Source: Nocardioidaceae bacterium UBA4001 (lineage in GTDB: Bacteria; Actinomycetota; Actinomycetes; Propionibacteriales; Nocardioidaceae). From it: DNA of 64,000 nucleotides. Below, one piece after another: positions 7,678 through 16,387 of the stretch. The stretch lies in contig DGBP01000008.1 of NCBI GenBank assembly GCA_002384855.1, positions 37,552 through 101,551 of the forward strand, given 5' to 3'. The first letter of the stretch is position 1, and the number at the start of each line of letters is the position of its first letter. The notes below the pieces were generated by a model. It was not told the origin of the DNA. It saw only the letters and a list, made by a program, of their open reading frames with translations, and did not search any database. The position numbers were made by a program, and so were the translations under genes.

Positions 7678-9390
7678 ATGACTCCTCCCGCCATCGCGGT
7701 CGTCGGTGCCGGTCCCGCCGGGACGATGCTGGCGCTCGGCCTCCTGCAGGAGGGCCACTCGGTCACGCTCGTCTCGGGGCGGAGCGCCGAGGAGATCCGG
7801 TCCGGGCCGGTGATGTCGAGCCAGGTGACGTTCGAGTCCGCCCTCGAGGTGGAGACCGCGCTCGGTGTCTCGCGGCTGCTGCCGACGGCGCCGCCCCTGC
7901 GCCGGATGGAGTACGACGTCCGGCGGCTCGACGGGGCCGAGGCCGCGTTCACCGTGCGGCTCGGCCGACCCGCCCGCTCGGTCGACCTTCGACTGAAGAT
8001 CCCCGCCCTGCTCGAGGAGATCGAACGGCTCGGCGGGAAGGTCGTGATCCGCAACGCCGGCGTCGACGACCTCGAGGACCTCGCGGCGACCCACGACCTC
8101 GTCGTCGTCTCGACGGGCCGGGGCGGGATGGCGGGGCTGTTCCCAGACGACCCGGAGCGGTCGCCGTACTCCTCGCCGCAGCGGACGGTGGCACTGACCT
8201 ACCTTCGAGGGGTGGCCCCGACCGACGGGCCCGCGCTGCGCTACCACGCGATCGAGGGCGTCGGCGAGTGCTTCACCTGCCCGGCGCTGGGGGCGTCGGG
8301 GCCGTGCGACATCTACGTCGTCGAGGGGGTGCCCGGAGGGCCGCTGGACCGCTGGGACGACGTCGTCTCCGACGCAGACCACCTCGAGCGGCTGAAGCGG
8401 GCCCTCGCCGATCACTTCCCGTCCGAGGGCGCCCGGGTCGCCGGAGCCGACCTCGCCGACGAGCACGCCGCCCTGCGCGGCAGCTTCACCCCCGTCGTCC
8501 GACGGCCCGTCGGCACGCTGCCGTCCGGGGCGCACGTCCTGGGCATGGCCGACGCCGTCGTCCTCAACGACCCGCTCACCAGCCAGGGGTCGAACACCGC
8601 GATCAAGTCCGCGTCGTTCTACCTCGAGGCGATCACCGCGCACGACGGCGAGCTCGACGCCGGCTGGATGCAGCGGACCTTCGACAACTTCTGGCGGGGC
8701 TGGGCGCGCTGGGCGACGGCCTGGACGAACGCGTGGCTCCAGCCGGCCGCCCCCCACCAGCAGCGCGTCGTCGCGGCGGCCGCCGAGCACTCCGGGGTGG
8801 CCGCCGAGATCGTGGCCGGCTTCGACGACCCGATGCGCTTCGTGCCGTGGTGGTTCGACGAGGTCGCTGCCGACACGTTCCTGCGCGAGCAGATGGCCGA
8901 GGAGACGGCTCGCTTCGACGTGCGCGACCTGCGCCGGGCCTTCGGCCAGTACGCCACCGGGGTCACCGTCGTCACCACCCGCGACGCCGCGGGTCGGCCG
9001 TGGGGGATGACCGCGAACTCGTTCACGTCGGTCTCGCTGAACCCCCCGCTGGTGCTCTGGGCGGCGGCGAAGAGCTCTCCGTCGCTGCCGGCGTTCGAGG
9101 GCGCCGACCGGTTCGCGGTGAACGTGCTCGCCTCGGACCAGCACCACCTGTCACGGCAGTTCGCGACCTCCGGTACGGAGAAGTTCGAGGGGGTCGACCT
9201 CACCGAGGGGCCGGCGCCGGTGCTCGAGGGCGTGGTCGCGCACTTCGTGTGCCGTCGTACCCGGACCGTCGACGCCGGCGACCACGTGGTGTTCCTCGGC
9301 GAGGTGGAGTCCTACGACGCCCCCGGCGGCGAGCCACTCGTCTTCCACGCCGGCGGCTACCGGCTCGCCACCAAGCACCCGGACGTCTGA
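7678..9390 (+). CDS. Fused styrene/indole monooxygenase: StyA-type oxygenase + StyB-type flavin reductase (StyA2B-like)
   Basis: A 570-aa self-sufficient flavin monooxygenase. Residues 1-405 form a StyA-type FAD oxygenase, with GAGPAG at 9-14, a conserved DPLTSQGSNTAIKSA segment and the Trp-rich C-terminal helix. From about residue 416 a HpaC/StyB flavin-reductase domain begins (RRAFGQYATGVTVV, then GMTANSFTSVSLNPPL) and runs to the end (HAGGYRLATKH). Separate StyA and StyB are the rule; fused StyA2B enzymes are known from Rhodococcus and Arthrobacter. Expected chemistry is epoxidation of styrene- or indole-like substrates with NADH-reduced FAD. No styrene oxide isomerase gene is nearby, so the true substrate is open. 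Confidence 0.9.
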   Translation: MTPPAIAVVGAGPAGTMLALGLLQEGHSVTLVSGRSAEEIRSGPVMSSQVTFESALEVETALGVSRLLPTAPPLRRMEYDVRRLDGAEAAFTVRLGRPARSVDLRLKIPALLEEIERLGGKVVIRNAGVDDLEDLAATHDLVVVSTGRGGMAGLFPDDPERSPYSSPQRTVALTYLRGVAPTDGPALRYHAIEGVGECFTCPALGASGPCDIYVVEGVPGGPLDRWDDVVSDADHLERLKRALADHFPSEGARVAGADLADEHAALRGSFTPVVRRPVGTLPSGAHVLGMADAVVLNDPLTSQGSNTAIKSASFYLEAITAHDGELDAGWMQRTFDNFWRGWARWATAWTNAWLQPAAPHQQRVVAAAAEHSGVAAEIVAGFDDPMRFVPWWFDEVAADTFLREQMAEETARFDVRDLRRAFGQYATGVTVVTTRDAAGRPWGMTANSFTSVSLNPPLVLWAAAKSSPSLPAFEGADRFAVNVLASDQHHLSRQFATSGTEKFEGVDLTEGPAPVLEGVVAHFVCRRTRTVDAGDHVVFLGEVESYDAPGGEPLVFHAGGYRLATKHPDV

Positions 9391-9394
9391 TCGG

Positions 9395-9480
9395 CGTAGT
9401 CCGACATGCACAACCCCGTCATCGAGGCCGGTGCGCGCTCGACGGCGGCTCGCCGCTCGGGTTGTGCATGCCGGCGTACG
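9395..9480. repeat. Long imperfect inverted repeat between convergent genes
   Basis: Two 22-base arms (9395-9416 and 9459-9480) match at 19 of 22 positions as inverted copies; the inner core ATGCACAACCC/GGGTTGTGCAT is perfect. A 42-base GC-rich centre separates them. It sits between the stops of the monooxygenase and the CoA transferase, so it could act as a bidirectional terminator. The long centre and non-coding position look more like a REP or small MITE-type element. Confidence 0.6.
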
Positions 9481-9489
9481 ACGGGCCGC

Positions 9490-10128
9490 TCAGCTCTGCG
9501 CGGGAACCAGCTCGGGCTCGGTCTTCTCCCGCACCTCGTCCTCGGTCACCCCCGGAGCCAGCTCGACGAGCCTCAGCCCGTCGGGCGTCACGTCGATGAC
9601 GGCGAGGTCGGTGATGATCCGCTGCACCATGCCCTTGCCCGTGTAGGGCAGCGAGCACTCCTTGACGATCTTGTACGACCCGTCCTTGGCGACGTGCTCC
9701 ATCAGCACGATCACGCGCTTGGCGCCGTGGACGAGGTCCATCGCCCCGCCCATGCCCTTGACCATCTTCCCGGGGATCATCCAGTTCGCGATGTCACCGC
9801 CCTCGGACACCTGCATCGCGCCGAGGATCGCCGCGTCGATCTTGCCGCCGCGAATCATCCCGAACGACGTGGCGGAGTCGAAGAACGACGCCCCCCGCCG
9901 CAGGGTCACGGTCTCCTTGCCGGCGTTGATGAGGTCAGGGTCCTCCTCGCCCTCGACCGGGTAAGGGCCGACGCCGAGGATGCCGTTCTCCGACTGCAGC
10001 ACCAGCTCGACGTCGTCGCCGACGTAGTTCGGCACCAGCGTCGGCAGGCCGATCCCGAGGTTCACGTAGGAGCCGTCGTGCAGCTCCGCGGCCGCCCGGG
10101 CAGCCATCTCCTCACGACTCCACGCCAT
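9490..10128 (-). CDS. 3-oxoacid CoA-transferase, beta subunit
   Basis: Beta subunit (212 aa) of a two-subunit family I CoA transferase. The catalytic Glu is in LQSENGILG, which forms the glutamyl-CoA thioester. Other family blocks are LGIGLPTLVP near the N-terminus, GGAMDLVHGAKRVIV and the terminal ELAPGVTEDEV. The start ATG at 10128 lies 1 bp after the alpha-subunit stop, so the pair forms an operon and complex. ScoB/AtoA (acetoacetate) and PcaJ (3-oxoadipate) cannot be separated by eye; no other beta-ketoadipate genes are in the window. Confidence 0.9.
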   Translation of the reverse strand: MAWSREEMAARAAAELHDGSYVNLGIGLPTLVPNYVGDDVELVLQSENGILGVGPYPVEGEEDPDLINAGKETVTLRRGASFFDSATSFGMIRGGKIDAAILGAMQVSEGGDIANWMIPGKMVKGMGGAMDLVHGAKRVIVLMEHVAKDGSYKIVKECSLPYTGKGMVQRIITDLAVIDVTPDGLRLVELAPGVTEDEVREKTEPELVPAQS

Positions 10129-10129
10129 C

Positions 10130-10933
10130 TCAGGACTCCTTCGTCTCGACAGGCTCGACCGACGAGGCCGGGCGGACCGTCCGCTTCTCGATCTTCTTGT
10201 CCGCCGCCTGCTCGGGGGTGAGCGCCACGACCCGCTGGACGTAGACGCCCGGGGTGTGGATCTCCGCCGGGTCGAGGTCACCGGGCTCGACGAGCTCCTC
10301 CACCTCCGCGATCGTCACGCGCCCGCACATCGCGGCGAGGGGGTTGAAGTTCTGGGCGGACATGCGGAAGACGAGGTTGCCGTGCCGGTCGCCCTTCCAG
10401 GCCCGCACCAGGCCGAAGTCGGCGACGATCGCCTGCTCCAGCACGAACTCCTTCGGCCCTTCGGCGGTCTCGAACTCGCGCACCTCCTTGGCCGGTGAGG
10501 AGACGATCACGTTGCCCGCGTCGTCGTACCTCCACGGCAGCCCACCCTCGGCGACCTGCGTGCCCACCCCGGTCGCGGTGTAGAACGCCGGGATGCCCGA
10601 GCCGCCGGCGCGCATCCGCTCGGCGAGGGTGCCCTGTGGGGTCAGCTCCACCTCGAGCTCGCCCTGGAGGTACTGACGCGCGAACTCCTTGTTCTCGCCC
10701 ACGTAGGAGGAGATCATCCGCCTGATCCGCTTGGCGAACAGCAGCCGTCCCAGACCCCACTCGTCGACGCCGCAGTTGTTCGAGATCGCCTCGAGCTCGT
10801 CGGCACCCTGCTCCAGCAGCGCATCGATCAGCACCGACGGGATCCCGCACAGCCCGAAGCCACCCACGGCCAGCGACGAGCCGCTGCCGATGTCGGCAAC
10901 CGCCTCCGCCGCACTCGCGACGACCTTGTCCAC
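10130..10933 (-). CDS. 3-oxoacid CoA-transferase, alpha subunit
   Basis: Alpha subunit (267 aa) partnering the downstream beta subunit; together they move CoA between succinyl-CoA and a 3-oxoacid. The GTG start at 10933 (VDKVVASAAEAV) follows a GAGGGAGG ribosome site. The glycine-rich oxyanion-hole region GGFGLCGIPSVLI and the segment FNPLAAMCGRVTIAEVE are family hallmarks. A 30-residue charged C-terminal extension follows the usual end of the domain. It is divergent from the first ArsA-like gene, marking the right edge of the catabolic insert. Confidence 0.9.
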   Translation of the reverse strand: MDKVVASAAEAVADIGSGSSLAVGGFGLCGIPSVLIDALLEQGADELEAISNNCGVDEWGLGRLLFAKRIRRMISSYVGENKEFARQYLQGELEVELTPQGTLAERMRAGGSGIPAFYTATGVGTQVAEGGLPWRYDDAGNVIVSSPAKEVREFETAEGPKEFVLEQAIVADFGLVRAWKGDRHGNLVFRMSAQNFNPLAAMCGRVTIAEVEELVEPGDLDPAEIHTPGVYVQRVVALTPEQAADKKIEKRTVRPASSVEPVETKES

Positions 10934-11089
10934 GACGTTCCTCCCTCGAGCGGTCCCCCGCCCGCCGGGGTACGGCGGGCGGCCATCGCCTGTGATCCTA
11001 ACCACGCCGGACGCCGTCGAGGATGTGGGTCTCCCACACATCCGGGCAGCTCGCCCCCGGTCCCGCCACGCGCCGCGTAGGCTCCCACC

Positions 11090-12097
11090 GTGGCATCGAC
11101 ATCGGCGAAGCAGACCGGCTGGGACGACGTGGTCGTCCACGTCGTCACCGGCAAGGGTGGCACCGGCAAGACCACCGCTGCGGCGAGCCTGGCCCTGGCG
11201 CTGGCCTCTCGCGGCAAGACCGTGCTCCTGTGCGAGGTCGAGGGACGGCAGGGCATCGCCCAGCTCTTCGACGTGCCCCCGCTGCCCTACGAGGAGACGC
11301 TGGTCGCGAGCGGCCCCGACGACGGTGGAGACCTGTACGCGCTCGCCATCGACCCGGAGTCGGCGCTGCTGGAGTACCTCGCCATGTACTACCGCCTCGG
11401 CCGCGCCGGGAAGGCCCTCGACAGGTTCGGGGTGATCGACTTCGCCACCACGATCGCGCCGGGGGTGCGCGACGTCCTGCTCACCGGCAAGGTCTACGAG
11501 GCCGTCTACCGCAACAAGCGGGGCAAGAACGACCGTGTGTACGACGCCGTGGTGCTCGACGCCCCGCCGACCGGTCGGATCGCGCAGTTCCTCAACGTAA
11601 ACAGCGAGCTCGCGGGTCTCGCGAAGGTCGGGCCGATCCGGACCCAGGCCGACTCGATCATGACCCTGCTGCGCTCCCCGAAGACAGCGGTGCACATCAC
11701 CACCCTGCTCGAGGACATGCCGGTCCAGGAGGCCGCCGACGCGATCGACGAGCTGCACGACATCGACCTGCGCGTCGGCGCGGTGATGGTGAACATGGCT
11801 CGCCGCAAGGAGCTCGACGAGGAGGCGCGCGAGCTCGCGATCAGCGGCGACCTCCCCCGCGCGCAGATCGAGAAGGACCTCGCCCGCGTCGACATCGAGG
11901 CGACCACCGAGCTGGTCGACGGTCTGCTCGCCGAGGCACAGGAGCACGCCGAGCGCCGGGCGCTCGAGGACGAGCAGCGGGAGCGCATCGCGGCGCTCGG
12001 CGTCCCGTCGTACGAGCTGCCCCGGCTGGCCGACGGCGTGGACCTGGGCGGGTTGTACGAGCTCGCCGCGCACCTGTGCGAGCAGGGGATGGCATGA
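11090..12097 (+). CDS. ArsA/GET3-family ATPase, first of a pair
   Basis: Protein of 335 aa with the deviant Walker A GKGGTGKTTAAA (about residues 21-32) and a switch region with DAPPTGRIAQFL. Arsenite-binding Cys residues of true ArsA are absent. With the next gene it forms the Rv3679/Rv3680-like pair, which is thought to work as a heteromeric ATPase in envelope and stress physiology of mycobacteria. GTG start at 11090. The 20-bp gap to the second ATPase implies co-transcription. Arsenic transport is therefore unlikely. Confidence 0.9.
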   Translation: MASTSAKQTGWDDVVVHVVTGKGGTGKTTAAASLALALASRGKTVLLCEVEGRQGIAQLFDVPPLPYEETLVASGPDDGGDLYALAIDPESALLEYLAMYYRLGRAGKALDRFGVIDFATTIAPGVRDVLLTGKVYEAVYRNKRGKNDRVYDAVVLDAPPTGRIAQFLNVNSELAGLAKVGPIRTQADSIMTLLRSPKTAVHITTLLEDMPVQEAADAIDELHDIDLRVGAVMVNMARRKELDEEARELAISGDLPRAQIEKDLARVDIEATTELVDGLLAEAQEHAERRALEDEQRERIAALGVPSYELPRLADGVDLGGLYELAAHLCEQGMA

Positions 12098-12116
12098 GCG
12101 AGAGGCGGGAGGACCG

Positions 12117-13298
12117 ATGAGCACGCGAGGTAGGACCACCCGTCGCGTCGGCCCGTTGGCGGGCATGCCCGAGGCGTCGCCCCGGCTCGACGTCGACGCC
12201 CTGCTCGACGATCCGGAGACGCGCATCATCGTGTGCACGGGCTCGGGCGGGGTCGGCAAGACCACCACGTCCGCCGCGCTCGCCCTCCGGGCCGCCGAGC
12301 GGGGGCGCAAGGTCGTGGTGCTCACCATCGACCCGGCCCGCAGGCTGGCGCAGTCGATGGGCATCGAGACGCTCGACAACACGCCTCGACCGGTCCCGGA
12401 GGTGTCCGGGAGCGGCACGCTCGACGCGATGATGCTCGACATGAAGCGGACCTTCGACGAGGTCGTGGAGAGCCAGGCCAGCCCGGAGAAGGCGGCGCAG
12501 ATCCTGGCGAACCCCTTCTACCAGGTGCTGTCGAGCTCCTTCGCCGGCACGCAGGAGTACATGGCCATGGAGAAGCTCGGCCAGCTCCACAAGGATGCGG
12601 CGCGCACCGACCGCTGGGACCTGATCGTGGTCGACACCCCGCCGTCACGGTCGGCCCTCGACTTCCTCGACGCCCCCGAGCGGCTCTCGAGCTTCCTCGA
12701 CGGTCGGTTCATCCGGATCCTGCTCGCTCCGGCGCGGGGGCCGGCCCGGTTCATGACGGCCGGCCTGTCAGTGGTGACCAACGCGCTGACCAAGGTGCTC
12801 GGCGCCCAGATCCTCCAGGACATGCAGACCTTCGTCGCGGCGCTCGACACGATGTTCGGTGGCTTCCGCGCGCGGGCGCAGCAGACCTTCGCCCTGCTGC
12901 AGCAGCCGGGTACGGCGTTCGTGGTGGTCGCTGCACCGGAGGCCGACGCGTTGCGCGAGGCGGCCTTCTTCGTGGAGAGGCTTGCCGGGGAGCAGATGCC
13001 GCTGGCCGGGCTCGTCGTGAACCGTGCGAGCCGCCTCCTTCACGAGGGACTGTCGGGAGAGCAGGCGCTCGCGGCCGCGGAGCGACTCGAGTCCACCGGC
13101 GACGACTCCACGGCGGTCACCTCGGGATTGCTGCGGCTACACGCCGACCGCACCCGGATCGTGGCGCGCGAGCACCACCTGCGGCAGCGTTTCGCCGCCG
13201 CCCACCCGCACGTGCCGACCGCCGTCATGCCGGCCCTGTCGACCGACGTTCACGACCTCGACGGGCTGCGCGAGGTCGGCGAGCTGATCGCCGGCTAG
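12117..13298 (+). CDS. ArsA/GET3-family ATPase, second of a pair
   Basis: Protein of 393 aa starting ATG at 12117 behind a GGGAGGA ribosome site. It has the P-loop GSGGVGKTTTSAA (about 41-53), the switch I-like VLTIDPARRLAQSMG and the switch II-like VVDTPPSRSALDFL. It is longer than its partner, with a central helical insertion (LTKVLGAQILQDMQTF). The order ATPase 1 - ATPase 2 - whiB - PBP matches Rv3679, Rv3680, whiB4, ponA2. The pair probably forms a hetero-oligomer; the cargo is unknown. Confidence 0.9.
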   Translation: MSTRGRTTRRVGPLAGMPEASPRLDVDALLDDPETRIIVCTGSGGVGKTTTSAALALRAAERGRKVVVLTIDPARRLAQSMGIETLDNTPRPVPEVSGSGTLDAMMLDMKRTFDEVVESQASPEKAAQILANPFYQVLSSSFAGTQEYMAMEKLGQLHKDAARTDRWDLIVVDTPPSRSALDFLDAPERLSSFLDGRFIRILLAPARGPARFMTAGLSVVTNALTKVLGAQILQDMQTFVAALDTMFGGFRARAQQTFALLQQPGTAFVVVAAPEADALREAAFFVERLAGEQMPLAGLVVNRASRLLHEGLSGEQALAAAERLESTGDDSTAVTSGLLRLHADRTRIVAREHHLRQRFAAAHPHVPTAVMPALSTDVHDLDGLREVGELIAG

Positions 13299-13323
13299 CC
13301 CCACGCCCAGCCGGTGACGCGGC

Positions 13324-13629
13324 TCAGGCCGTGACGGCGATGCCGCGCGTGGCGGCCACGTGGTCCGCCTGCGCGGTCTCCAGCAGGAGGCGCCACGACG
13401 TCACGTTGGGGCGCTTGCGCAGGAGGGCCCGGCGCTCACGCTCGGTCATGCCACCCCACACGCCCCACTCGATCTGGTTGTCGAGCGCCTCGGCGAGGCA
13501 CTCGGTGCGCACGGGACAGCCCGCGCACAGCTGCTTGGCCCGGTTCTGTGCGGCACCCCGCACGAACAGCTCGTCCGGGCGGGTCTGGTTGCACAGAGCC
13601 TTGGTGGCCCAGTCCTCGTTCCAAGTCAT
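13324..13629 (-). CDS. WhiB-family iron-sulfur transcription factor (WhiB4/WblA-like)
   Basis: Protein of 101 aa with the four cluster ligands Cys13, Cys35, Cys38 and Cys44 (C-x21-C-x2-C-x5-C). The turn GVWGG (in IEWGVWGGMTERERRALLRK) and the basic C-terminal helix contact sigma and DNA. Its location between the ArsA-like pair and a ponA2-type PBP is that of WhiB4 in mycobacteria and WblA in Streptomyces, redox-sensing regulators of oxidative-stress and developmental genes. It is convergent with the ATPase pair and divergent from the PBP. Confidence 0.93.
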   Translation of the reverse strand: MTWNEDWATKALCNQTRPDELFVRGAAQNRAKQLCAGCPVRTECLAEALDNQIEWGVWGGMTERERRALLRKRPNVTSWRLLLETAQADHVAATRGIAVTA

Positions 13630-13984
13630 ATCGCGTTCCCCTCCGAGAAAGGCCCGTCCGCTTCCCCGACGGACGACGAGTCAACCCCTCGACAAAAAGT
13701 TAAGAAGATAAAGGCTTCGCGAAACAGACACAGAGGGAGCAACTTCGCATAGTCCGATATAACTACTCGCCCGGACCGGAGGGCCCGATCCACGTGAACC
13801 GCGCAGAACGACCGGGACCGATGCGAGCCTAGGTGTCCGGGCATCCGAGGGCAGTAGTCCTGGAGTAGCCCCTTCGGGCCATTTCTGTGGACTCGGCGGC
13901 GACACGCCGTACCGAAAACGCTTGGTCGGAGGGGGTGGTTGAGGTAACAGGGACCCCCGACCTCGGTCCCGTACGCTATGAGGC
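13630..13984. other. 355-bp intergenic region between whiB and the PBP gene
   Basis: No convincing coding frame on either strand. It is locally less GC-rich than its surroundings (a short AT-rich run near 13690-13765), as expected for divergent promoters. A TACGCTATG stretch at 13972-13980 lies immediately before the PBP start and could be a -10 element for a nearly leaderless transcript. I see no repeat or riboswitch. Confidence 0.4.
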
Positions 13985-16381
13985 ATGTCTGCACGTGGAG
14001 ACGGTCGTCTCGGATTCGCAAGCGCCGTGTCGCACCTCGGTGTCATGGCCGCAGTGTCGGCCGTCATGGGACTTCTCGTCGCGGGGCTGGCCATCCCCTT
14101 CGCCGGGGTCGCCGGCCTGGGCGCGCGCTCGGTCGCCGAGAGCATCGACGACCTGCCCGCCGACCTGACGGCAGAGCCGCTGGCGGAGCGCACCCGCGTC
14201 CTCGCGCGCGACGGCCGCCTGCTGGCGACCTTCTACGACCAGAACCGGGTCAACGTCTCCCTCGACGAGGTCGCGCCCGTGATGCAGAAGGCGATCATCG
14301 CGATCGAGGACTACCGCTTCTACGACCACGGCGCCCTCGACCTCAAGGGCACCCTGCGTGCGTTCGTGACCAACCAGGCGGAGGGCGGCACCGTCCAGGG
14401 CGGCTCCTCGATCACGCAGCAGATGGTGAAGATGACCCTGGTCAACCAGGCGGAGACCGACGACGAGCGGCTTGCCGCGACCGCGGACACCTACGAGCGC
14501 AAGCTCAACGAGCTGCGCTACGCGATCGCGTTCGAGGAGAAGTACGACAAGGACTGGATCCTCGAGCGCTACCTCAACATCGCCTACTTCGGTGACGGTG
14601 CCTACGGCATCGAGGCGGCCGCCCGCCACTACTTCTCCAAGAGCGCCGACAAGCTCGACCTGCGCGAGGCGGCCCTGCTCGCCGGCCTGGTGAAGAACCC
14701 CAGCTCCTACGACCCCACGAACGACAAGGGCGAGGCGAAGTCGCGGCGCAACACCGTCCTCGCGCGGATGGCCCAGCTCAACGTGATTTCCGACGCGGAG
14801 TACAAGAAGGCCAGCCAGAGCAACCTCGGTCTCGACCTCACGCCGTCACGCAACGGCTGCGTCTCCTCGCAGGCCCCGTTCTTCTGCGACTACGTCCGCG
14901 AGTACCTCGTCAAGGACAAGGACCTCGGCCGCACCCCCGAGGCGCGTACGCAGCTGATCAACTCCGGCGGCCTGACCATCAAGACCACGATCGACCTGCG
15001 CTTCCAGCGGGCCGCGGCGGACTCCGTGCGCGAGCACGTCTACTCCACGGACATGGCCATCGGCGGCCTGGCGATGGTCGAGCCGCGCACCGGCGAGGTG
15101 CGTGCCCTGGCGCAGTCCCGGCCCATGGGGACGCGGAAGAACAAGGGCGAGACCTTCCTCAACTACGTCGTGCCGCCGGAGTACGGCGACGCGAACGGGT
15201 TCCAGGCAGGCTCGACGTTCAAGGCCTTCGTGCTGGCCGCAGCGATCAAGCAGGGCGTCTCGCTGTCGACCCAGATCGCGTCCCCCCCGTCGCTCTCGCT
15301 CCCGCAGTCGAGCTTCCGCCGCTGCGACGGGCCCATCAACAGCACCGTGAACTGGGACGTGGCCAACTCGACGGGCTCGGGAACGTTCAACCTCTACACC
15401 GGCACCCAACAGTCGGTGAACACCTTCTTCGCCCAGCTCGAGCAGCGCACCGGGCTCTGCGAGCCGGTGAAGCTGGCTCGCGCGATGGGCCTCGAGGTCC
15501 CCGACGAGCAGATCTACCCGCCGTTCACCCTGGGCATCACCGACACCGACCCGCTGTCGATGGCCGAGGCCTACGCCACGTTCGCCGGCCGCGGGCTGCA
15601 CTGCGAGTCCCGCCCGGTGACCGAGATCCTCAACAGCAAGGGCCGCACCCTGAAGAAGTACGACGCCGACTGCCAGCAGGTGCTGCGGCGCGACGTCGCG
15701 GACGCGGTGAACGACGTGCTGCGCGGGGTCCAGGAGCCCAACGGCTTCGGCTACAACGCAGGCCTCGCGCTCGCCCAGCCCTCCGCCGGCAAGACCGGCA
15801 CGATCAACAACAACATGGCGGTGTGGTTCATGGGGTACACCCCCAACCTGGTCACCGCCTCGATGATCGCCGGCGCCAACCGTCAGGGCGAGTGGGTGAC
15901 GCTGAACAACCAGACCGTCGGCGGTTCCTACATCAGCCGTGCGGCCGGTAGCACGAACGCCGGCCCGATGTGGGGTGACGCGATGAAGGTGGTCGAGCAG
16001 TGGCTGCCCGACCGTGACTTCACCTCACCGGACCCGACCACGATCCAGGGCAAGCTGGTCACAGTCCCGAGCGTCTACGGCTACTCGCCCGAGGACGCCG
16101 CGCGGATCCTGCGTGAGGCGGGCTTCTTGCCGGTGATCGGCCCCACGGTGGACTCGGCGAACACCGCCGGCACCGTTGCCTACCTCGACCCGGCGTCGGG
16201 CACCCAGCTGGGCACCGGCAGCACGGTCACGATCTACGTCTCCGACGGCACTCCGTACGTCGCACCGCAGCCCGAGCCGAAGCCGAAGCCCAAGCCCAAG
16301 CCGGACCAGCCGAAGCCGGACCGTCCCGGTGGCGGTGGCGGTGGCGGCGGGGGCCGCGGCGGGGGCGGCGACGGCGACTGA
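13985..16381 (+). CDS. Bifunctional class A penicillin-binding protein with PASTA domain (PonA2 type)
   Basis: Peptidoglycan glycosyltransferase/transpeptidase of 798 aa. After a short cytoplasmic N-terminus there is one membrane helix (about 20-45). The GT51 domain shows EDYRFYDHGALDLKG (catalytic Glu near 107) and GGSSITQQMVKM. The transpeptidase has the nucleophile SxxK in GSTFKAF (about 409) and KTGT in SAGKTGTINNN (about 602). A PASTA domain covers roughly 692-755 (VPSVYGYSPEDAARIL). The protein ends in a Pro/Lys-rich then Gly-rich tail, probably wall-spanning. Position beside whiB4 and the ArsA-like pair matches ponA2. Confidence 0.95.
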   Translation: MSARGDGRLGFASAVSHLGVMAAVSAVMGLLVAGLAIPFAGVAGLGARSVAESIDDLPADLTAEPLAERTRVLARDGRLLATFYDQNRVNVSLDEVAPVMQKAIIAIEDYRFYDHGALDLKGTLRAFVTNQAEGGTVQGGSSITQQMVKMTLVNQAETDDERLAATADTYERKLNELRYAIAFEEKYDKDWILERYLNIAYFGDGAYGIEAAARHYFSKSADKLDLREAALLAGLVKNPSSYDPTNDKGEAKSRRNTVLARMAQLNVISDAEYKKASQSNLGLDLTPSRNGCVSSQAPFFCDYVREYLVKDKDLGRTPEARTQLINSGGLTIKTTIDLRFQRAAADSVREHVYSTDMAIGGLAMVEPRTGEVRALAQSRPMGTRKNKGETFLNYVVPPEYGDANGFQAGSTFKAFVLAAAIKQGVSLSTQIASPPSLSLPQSSFRRCDGPINSTVNWDVANSTGSGTFNLYTGTQQSVNTFFAQLEQRTGLCEPVKLARAMGLEVPDEQIYPPFTLGITDTDPLSMAEAYATFAGRGLHCESRPVTEILNSKGRTLKKYDADCQQVLRRDVADAVNDVLRGVQEPNGFGYNAGLALAQPSAGKTGTINNNMAVWFMGYTPNLVTASMIAGANRQGEWVTLNNQTVGGSYISRAAGSTNAGPMWGDAMKVVEQWLPDRDFTSPDPTTIQGKLVTVPSVYGYSPEDAARILREAGFLPVIGPTVDSANTAGTVAYLDPASGTQLGTGSTVTIYVSDGTPYVAPQPEPKPKPKPKPDQPKPDRPGGGGGGGGGRGGGGDGD

Positions 16382-16387
16382 CCGGCC

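Noticed and set aside
11090..13298. Arsenite efflux (arsA) pair
   Set aside because: Arsenite-binding Cys are not seen, no arsB/arsR/arsC gene is nearby, and the genes match the conserved Rv3679/Rv3680-like pair.
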